From the NCBI GenBank assembly GCA_031265765.1, contig JAISCE010000037.1:1-38863 (forward strand): a stretch of 38,863 nucleotides of DNA, in the 5' to 3' direction. The notes beneath the pieces were generated by a model. It saw only the letters and a list, made by a program, of their open reading frames with translations. It ran no database searches and was not told where the DNA came from. The stretch comes from Azoarcus sp. Its GTDB lineage: Bacteria > Pseudomonadota > Gammaproteobacteria > Burkholderiales > Rhodocyclaceae. Both the position numbers and the translations under genes were made by a program. Position 1 is the stretch's first letter. Each line of letters begins with the position of its first letter. Below, one piece after another: positions 33,992 to 38,863 of the stretch.

Positions 33992-34642
33992 TCAGGCCAG
34001 CGGCGCGTCACTCTCGATGAGGTGATGCTGGACGGCATAGCGGACGAGTTCGGCAGTATTGGCCAGCCCCATTTTCGTTTGGATATTGGCTTTGTGCGTG
34101 CTGACGGTTTTGACGCTGAGATTGAGCCGGCGCGCGATTTCGGAGACGCCCATGCCTTGCACGAGCATGAGAAATATCTGGTAATTGCGGTCGGTGAGCC
34201 GGTTGTGCGGCCATTGCGCGCGATTGCCCTGGAGATCGCACGCGAGGCTTTCCGCCACGTTCTGGTTGATGAAAAGACCGCCGCCGACGATCTTGCGGAT
34301 GGCATCGGGAAACTGCGATTCCGCATTATCCTTGCACAGATACCCGGACGCGCCGGCCTTCAGGGCGCGCACGGCGTAAATGTCTTCTTTGTACATGCTC
34401 AATATCAGGATGGGCAGGCGCGGAAACTCGTCCTTGACCTGTTTGATGAGTTCGATGCCGTTGCGGCCCGGCATGTTGAGATCGAGCACGACGGCATCCC
34501 ATCGTTCCCGGCGCAACTGGGCCAGCGCCTCCGCGCCATTGCCTGCCTCGCCGCCGACGGTAATGTCGCCCGTCTCGCTCAGGATGTGTTTCAGTCCGGC
34601 GCGCAGAATGTCGTGGTCATCGGCAATGAGTATCCGGATCAT
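33992..34642 (-). CDS. NarL/FixJ-type response regulator
   Basis: A 216-residue two-domain regulator: receiver (ILIADDHDILRAGLKHILSE, phospho-Asp in AVVLDLNMPGRNGIELI, Lys in GYLCKDN) and a LuxR-type helix-turn-helix (RLTDRNYQIFLMLVQGMGVSEIARRLNLSVKTVSTHKANIQTKMG; first Glu of the usual LT-x-RE is Asn-Tyr here). Its ATG overlaps the stop of the REC-histidine kinase gene (ATGA), which makes that kinase the likely partner. Target genes are not known. Confidence 0.92.
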   Translation of the reverse strand: MIRILIADDHDILRAGLKHILSETGDITVGGEAGNGAEALAQLRRERWDAVVLDLNMPGRNGIELIKQVKDEFPRLPILILSMYKEDIYAVRALKAGASGYLCKDNAESQFPDAIRKIVGGGLFINQNVAESLACDLQGNRAQWPHNRLTDRNYQIFLMLVQGMGVSEIARRLNLSVKTVSTHKANIQTKMGLANTAELVRYAVQHHLIESDAPLA

Positions 34643-35772
34643 TTTTCCTCTCCTCCCGCGGCCAGGGGCAGGGCGATGGCGATGCGCATGCCGTTGCCGC
34701 CGTCGATGCTCATTTCACCGCCCAGTATGTTCACCCGTTCCGACATGCCGAGAAGGCCGAATCCCTTTCGCGGCGCGTTGGGGTCGAACCCGTCGCCATC
34801 GTCCTGGATGACGAGATGCAGCCGCCCGTCCGCCGCTTTCAACTGGATATCGACCCGGCTTGCGTGCGCATGGCGGGAAATGTTGGTCAACGCTTCCTGT
34901 ACGAGCCGGAACACGGCGATCGACTGGTCGGCATCGAGACCGTATTCGTCCCGGTCGGCGCGAAAGACGCAGGCGATCGACCATCGCTCCTCGAACTGCC
35001 GGGCCAGATGTTCGAGCGCCGCGCACAGCCCGAGCACGTCGAGCATACCGGGGCGCAGCCCTTCGGAGATGCGGCGCAGGGACTCGATGGTATGCTCGAC
35101 CAGTGTATGCGAGGCGTCGATGCGCGCGCCGAGCGCGCCGTCCGGAGCCGTGCATTGTTTGCGCAGCCAGCCGAGGTCGATGCGCAGGGCGGTCAGCGCC
35201 TGTCCCAACTCGTCGTGCAGTTCGCGCGCGATCGACATGCGTTCCTTTTCCCGCACATCCTGCAAAAAATGGGTGAGTTCCCGCAGGCGCCTCTGCGAAT
35301 CGCGCAACGCATCTTCGGAACGGCGCAATTGTCCGGTACGTTCATCGACCCGTTCTTCCAGCCGCGTTTGCAGGCGGTGCAATTCGATATGGGTACGCAC
35401 GCGGGCGAGCACCTCGTCTGGCTCGAAAGGCTTGGCGATGTAATCCACCGCGCCGAGCGAGAAGCCTTTCACCTTGTTGCCCGTTTCGTGCAGCGCCGAC
35501 AGGAAAATGACCGGCGCTTCGCGCGTGCGCGCATCCTGCTTGAGCAAGCGGCACAGTTCATGACCGTCCATGCCCGGCATGCGCACGTCGAGCAGGATCA
35601 GGTCGGGCGCCCGCTCGCGCGCCGAGCGCAGCGCCATGCGTCCGTCCCGGGCGGCGCGCACGGTGTAGCCCGCGCCGGAGAGCAGATCGCTCAGGAGATT
35701 GAGCGACCCCACGGTGTCGTCGACGATCAGTATTTCCGCCCGCCCGGCGGGGTTCGCGCCATTGCCGTTCAT
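34639..35772 (-). CDS. REC-HisKA_3 histidine kinase
   Basis: A 377-residue soluble kinase with an N-terminal receiver (ILIVDDTVGSLNLLSDLLSG, phospho-Asp in LILLDVRMPGMDGHEL, Lys in YIAKPFEPDEV), a coiled coil (LQTRLEERVDERTGQLRRSEDALRDSQ), a NarX/DegS-type H-box (ARELHDELGQALTALRIDLGWL) and a HATPase with DDGDGFD and GFGLLGMSERV. The receiver can take phosphate from an upstream kinase while the HisKA_3 domain is matched to NarL-type regulators. The gene is tied by ATGA overlaps to the hybrid kinase before it and the LuxR-type regulator after it, so it looks like the middle relay of a three-step cascade. Confidence 0.92.
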   Translation of the reverse strand: MNGNGANPAGRAEILIVDDTVGSLNLLSDLLSGAGYTVRAARDGRMALRSARERAPDLILLDVRMPGMDGHELCRLLKQDARTREAPVIFLSALHETGNKVKGFSLGAVDYIAKPFEPDEVLARVRTHIELHRLQTRLEERVDERTGQLRRSEDALRDSQRRLRELTHFLQDVREKERMSIARELHDELGQALTALRIDLGWLRKQCTAPDGALGARIDASHTLVEHTIESLRRISEGLRPGMLDVLGLCAALEHLARQFEERWSIACVFRADRDEYGLDADQSIAVFRLVQEALTNISRHAHASRVDIQLKAADGRLHLVIQDDGDGFDPNAPRKGFGLLGMSERVNILGGEMSIDGGNGMRIAIALPLAAGGEEK

Positions 35773-38342
35773 GACCCGCTCCCTTCGAGGCCCAGCGCCT
35801 CCCAGAGCTGCCGGTAATCGTGTTCCCCGGAGAGCGGAAGCAGCGCCGCGCCGAGCGAAGCGTCTCTGCGGGCGATGGCGGCGATGGCGGCGGCGATCTC
35901 ATCGCGGCTCAGCGAAATCGCCGCTTGGGTGAGCCGCTCGCGTTCTTCCCGCGTCAGCGTTTCGAGCAGAGTACGCGCTTCCCGCGCCGGGCCGCCCGCG
36001 GGCGGCCCAGTCCGCCGCGACCGCGCCGCGAGTACGCTGTCGATCAGGCGCAGCAAGCCGGTTTCATCGAACGGCTTGCTCAGAAAACCGTCCGCGCCGG
36101 CGGCGAGCGCCGCGGCGCGGCTCTCGGCCAGCGCGTTCGCCGTCAGCATGACGAGCGCCGGCCGCCGGCCGCCCAATCCGGCGCAGCGGCGGATCAGCTC
36201 GATGCCCTCGCCATCGGGCAGATACCAATCGAGCAGCACGAGACCGGCGGACTGGCGCTCCACCTCCGCCCAGGCTTGCGCGAGCGTTCCGGCTTCTTTC
36301 ACATGGAAACCGACCGGTTCGAGAATGGCGCGCACGAGCAGGCGTCCCTCCGGACTGTCGTCGACCACGAGCACTGGGCGTTCGAGTCCGCCGGCCGGCG
36401 CGGCTTCGCCGCCGCGTTCCGGCTGTGCGCCGCGCACCGTCGGCGCGGTAATCGTGAAATGAAACTCTGCGCCTTCTCCGGGGCGTGAATCGAGCAACAA
36501 CTCGCCTCCCATCATGCGCACGTAACTCCGGCTGATGGTCAGTCCCAGCCCCGTGCCGCCGCGATGCGCGCCGCCGGCCTGCTCGAAGGAAGAAAAAATG
36601 CGCTCCCGGTCATCCGGCCCGATGCCGATGCCCGTGTCGTGTACACTGAAACACAGGCGTTGCGCCGCTTCCGAAACAGGGCAGGCGCTCACGCGCATGA
36701 CAATCTCGCCATATTCCGTAAACTTGACCGCGTTTGAAAGCAGATTGAGCAGAACTTGACGCAACATGCCGGGATCGAGCAGCACCAGCGCCGGCACGGC
36801 GCTGGCGACGAGGCGCAAGCGCAGCCCCCGCTCTTCGGCGCGCAGCCGCATCATCTCCGTCACCTGTTTCAACAGTTCGGCCAGATCGACCTCCTCCGGC
36901 CGCATCGTCATCTTGCCCGCCTCGATCTTGGAGAACTCCAACACATCGTTGATGAGCGTGAGCAGATGCTGTCCGGAGTGATTGATGATCGCCACCGTGC
37001 GGCGATTCTCCGGCGAAAGCGAAACGTCCTTTTCCATCAGCCTTGAAAAACCGATCACCGCGTTGAGCGGCGTGCGCAACTCGTGGCTCATGTTGGCGAG
37101 AAAGGTCGACTTGCTGTGATTGGCCGCTTCGGCCTGATCGCGCGCGACGGTGAGTTCCTCAGTGCGCTGTCGGACGAGTTCTCCGAGGTGTTCGCGGTGG
37201 GCCGCGAGTTCCCGCTCGTTCTTCTTGCGCAGGGAGATGTCGGAGAAGACCAAGATATAGCGCCGGACGTTGCCGTCGGCCAGCCGCAGGGTCTGGATCG
37301 AGATTTCCGCCGGGTAGATTTCGCCGTTCTTGCGTTTGTTCCAGATTTCGCCGTGCCAGCGGCCCATGCGGCGCAACTGCTCCCGGAACCGCGCGTAAAA
37401 GGCATCGTCGTGCATGCCGGACTTGAGAATCCGCGGATTGGCCCCGACCGCCTCCTCGCGTCCGTAACCGGTGATGGTACAGAAAGCGTCGTTGACCCAC
37501 AGAATCGTACCGTCCGGATCGGTGATGGCGGCGCCTTCGGCCATGGCCGCGAACGCCATTGCGTTTTCGCGGCGGATCTGATCCTCCCGGATCAGATCCC
37601 GGGCGCTGCGGCGGGAAATATAGTGGAGCAGGAAAATAGCGCCCGCGCCGAGCAGCCAGATCGCGCCATGCCCATACCGGATCGCGCGCCAGGCCGGTTC
37701 CTGCGCCGAACGGTAAGTGTTGAGATCGACGGAGATGCTCGCGCCGCCGCGCAAGCCGCCGACCGGGATGAGCGTATCGCGGTGGCACTCCAGGCATTCC
37801 TTCTCCATCCGCATCGGGATCATGACCCGCATCAGCCCATGCCCGCCGCGCTGGGGGAGCGCCTCGGAGACGATCTCGACGCCTTTATCCAGTTCGGCGA
37901 GCGCCTTTTTCTCCCAGTTGTCGGGCACATTTTCGCGGTTGCGCAACTGTCCGGCGGTCAGGCGCTCGCGGAATTCGGATTGCCGGTTCGACATGCCCTG
38001 AATCGTCAGCAATAAATGCATCGGCGTGACCCGTACCAGATCGAGGGACTTGCCCGAACCGCCCACGGCCTTGAAGCGTTGTTCCTGGTCGAGCGAATCG
38101 AGCGCAGGCGCATGCTCCTCCCGGATGAAAATCCCCTCGATCGACGACGCCCAGTCGCGGATTTCCATGTCTTTCCTGAGGCTGGCGATGGCCGCGACGC
38201 GCGCCAGTTCGGCGGCGCTGCGGTTCAACTGTTCGCGCTGCACGAAAAGAGAAGCGAGAATCAGCACGCTCCACACGAGCATGAACGATACGGCGCCTCC
38301 GAACGTGGCAAAAGGGAGGAAATGTCCATGTATTGTTCTCAC
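35769..38342 (-). CDS. Membrane hybrid histidine kinase with CxxCH haem motif
   Basis: An 857-residue sensor. GTG 38342 is chosen because GGAGG lies 7 nt before it; ATG 38360 is in frame upstream. Order: helix (about 12-34), periplasmic domain resembling DUF3365/Tll0287 with CLECH at residues 183-187 (haem-c attachment), helix (about 226-242), PAS (about 262-370; ITDPDGTILWVNDAFCTITGY), H-box FLANMSHELRTPLNAVIGFS (His about 420), HATPase (TGIGIGPDD, GGTGLGLTIS), receiver (VLVVDDSPEGRLL, Asp in LVLLDWYLPDGEG, Lys in FLSKPFDE) and an unassigned helical tail. It probably senses redox, NO or oxygen through haem and feeds the downstream REC-kinase and NarL-type regulator. Ligand and output are inferred. 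Confidence 0.9.
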   Translation of the reverse strand: MRTIHGHFLPFATFGGAVSFMLVWSVLILASLFVQREQLNRSAAELARVAAIASLRKDMEIRDWASSIEGIFIREEHAPALDSLDQEQRFKAVGGSGKSLDLVRVTPMHLLLTIQGMSNRQSEFRERLTAGQLRNRENVPDNWEKKALAELDKGVEIVSEALPQRGGHGLMRVMIPMRMEKECLECHRDTLIPVGGLRGGASISVDLNTYRSAQEPAWRAIRYGHGAIWLLGAGAIFLLHYISRRSARDLIREDQIRRENAMAFAAMAEGAAITDPDGTILWVNDAFCTITGYGREEAVGANPRILKSGMHDDAFYARFREQLRRMGRWHGEIWNKRKNGEIYPAEISIQTLRLADGNVRRYILVFSDISLRKKNERELAAHREHLGELVRQRTEELTVARDQAEAANHSKSTFLANMSHELRTPLNAVIGFSRLMEKDVSLSPENRRTVAIINHSGQHLLTLINDVLEFSKIEAGKMTMRPEEVDLAELLKQVTEMMRLRAEERGLRLRLVASAVPALVLLDPGMLRQVLLNLLSNAVKFTEYGEIVMRVSACPVSEAAQRLCFSVHDTGIGIGPDDRERIFSSFEQAGGAHRGGTGLGLTISRSYVRMMGGELLLDSRPGEGAEFHFTITAPTVRGAQPERGGEAAPAGGLERPVLVVDDSPEGRLLVRAILEPVGFHVKEAGTLAQAWAEVERQSAGLVLLDWYLPDGEGIELIRRCAGLGGRRPALVMLTANALAESRAAALAAGADGFLSKPFDETGLLRLIDSVLAARSRRTGPPAGGPAREARTLLETLTREERERLTQAAISLSRDEIAAAIAAIARRDASLGAALLPLSGEHDYRQLWEALGLEGSGS

Positions 38343-38686
38343 CGGAAGCCCTCCAGTCATGCGGAATGCCGTGTTCGATCCGTAAGCGCATGACATGCCC
38401 CGCCGTGCGAAGAGAAGGCGAACCGAAGCCGTCTCGCGGACTTTCTGTCGCATGGACAAAAAGACTGGACATGCGAAACCATCGACGACCCATCTAGGCG
38501 CAACGCTACCAGATAGCGGCGCTGCCGGGAGCTGGACGGGGTACCTCATCTGGCGTAGCACTGATAATCAGAGTCCGAGGTTGAGATTACACATTGCATG
38601 CGACGCCAGCCGACGCAAAAGGGATCGACAAACAGGTTGCCATGCTTTGATGATCGACAACTAGGGAACCGCTGAACTAGGGTGTG
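38343..38686. other. Intergenic region before the IS5-family element
   Basis: About 340 bp without a supported gene. It should hold the promoter of the signalling operon (minus strand). The left end of the IS lies somewhere in its last part; GGGAACCGCTGAAC (38664-38677) or the GTGTG-TT-CACAC dyad (38682-38693) could belong to the terminal repeat, but the right end is outside the window so the boundary cannot be fixed. Confidence 0.45.
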
Positions 38687-38714
38687 TTCACACTAATTGA
38701 GAAAATGTTATACT
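38687..38714 (+). promoter_or_regulatory. Promoter of the IS5-family transposase
   Basis: TTCACA (38687-38692), a 16-bp spacer and TATACT (38709-38714). The predicted start of transcription falls at or next to ATG 38721, so the transposase message may be leaderless. Confidence 0.5.
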
Positions 38715-38720
38715 TCGGAG

Positions 38721-38863
38721 ATGGAAATCAGCGAATCCCAATATCAACAGATAGAAGACTGTTTACCGCGCCAGCGCGGCAATGTCAGGCTGTCGAATCT
38801 TCAGGTTCTGAACGCCATCCTGTACGTAGCCGAGCATGGTTGCAAATGGCGTGGTCTGCCCAG
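38721..38863 (+). CDS. IS5-family transposase, N-terminal part
   Basis: The frame begins MEISESQYQQIEDCLPRQRG and continues LSNLQVLNAILYVAEHGCKWRGLP, the N-terminal DUF4096-type domain of IS5-group (IS427/ISL2-like) transposases, where the CKWRxLP motif is a hallmark. It runs off the right edge, so the DDE domain is not seen. GGAG directly abuts the ATG, too close for a normal ribosome site, in keeping with a leaderless start. The element lies just upstream of the signalling operon, in divergent orientation to it. Confidence 0.85.
   Translation, partial: MEISESQYQQIEDCLPRQRGNVRLSNLQVLNAILYVAEHGCKWRGLP

Overview
The window looks like the chromosome of a GC-rich betaproteobacterium, probably Rhodocyclales-like. 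The evidence is the hemC-hemD-hemX-hemY order, a short-form (HisZ-dependent) HisG, a PIN-PhoH2 protein, a MutL with an intact endonuclease motif, and NtrB/NtrC. Both edges carry insertion-sequence material: an IS3-family transposase remnant at the left and the start of an IS5-family transposase at the right. No tRNA, rRNA or CRISPR array was seen; one orphan CRISPR-repeat-like unit was.

Layout. 1-230: IS3 remnant. 356-6985: forward run of a GT39-type membrane glycosyltransferase, pgi, phoH2 and mutL. 6986-8433: AT-richer scar with a small minus-strand ORF, two cassette-like ORFs, attC-like sequences and a fragment of a PolB-like 3'-5' exonuclease gene. 8434-13720: minus-strand macA-macB-lipoprotein-nodT efflux operon. 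13721-14230: divergent intergenic region with a strong terminator that may end a small RNA. 14231-18498: hemCDXY, with the CRISPR-like unit between hemD and hemX. 18465-20495: hisGD on the minus strand, overlapping the end of hemY tail to tail. 20617-22817: old yellow enzyme divergent from a LysR regulator. 22928-24433: ComEA-like protein and a GH5 glycosidase. 24558-26242: BepA-like M48 protease and a TusA-family protein. 26372-31148: an MCE/Mla-type lipid transport operon interrupted by two foreign genes. 31440-38342: a five-gene signalling block (haem-motif hybrid kinase, REC-histidine kinase, LuxR-type regulator, ntrB, ntrC). 38721-end: IS5 transposase.

The most unusual locus is 28760-30034. 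In the Mla-type operon the permease stop and ATPase start originally overlapped. They are now separated by about 1.2 kb bounded by a perfect 31-bp direct repeat. The insert holds a DUF2778/Tlde1-like peptidoglycan-targeting protein without a signal peptide, a translationally coupled lipoprotein that would suit an immunity role, a good promoter of its own, and a frameshifted remnant of a second, diverged ATPase gene. This suggests import of an antibacterial effector-immunity pair by recombination at the operon junction.

The signalling block is the second point of interest. A membrane hybrid kinase with a CxxCH haem-c motif, a REC-HisKA_3 kinase and a NarL-type regulator are joined by 4-bp ATGA overlaps and lie 9 bp upstream of ntrB. 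A near-consensus NtrC box lies between ntrB and ntrC, so redox-type sensing and nitrogen control may share transcription and an autoregulatory loop.
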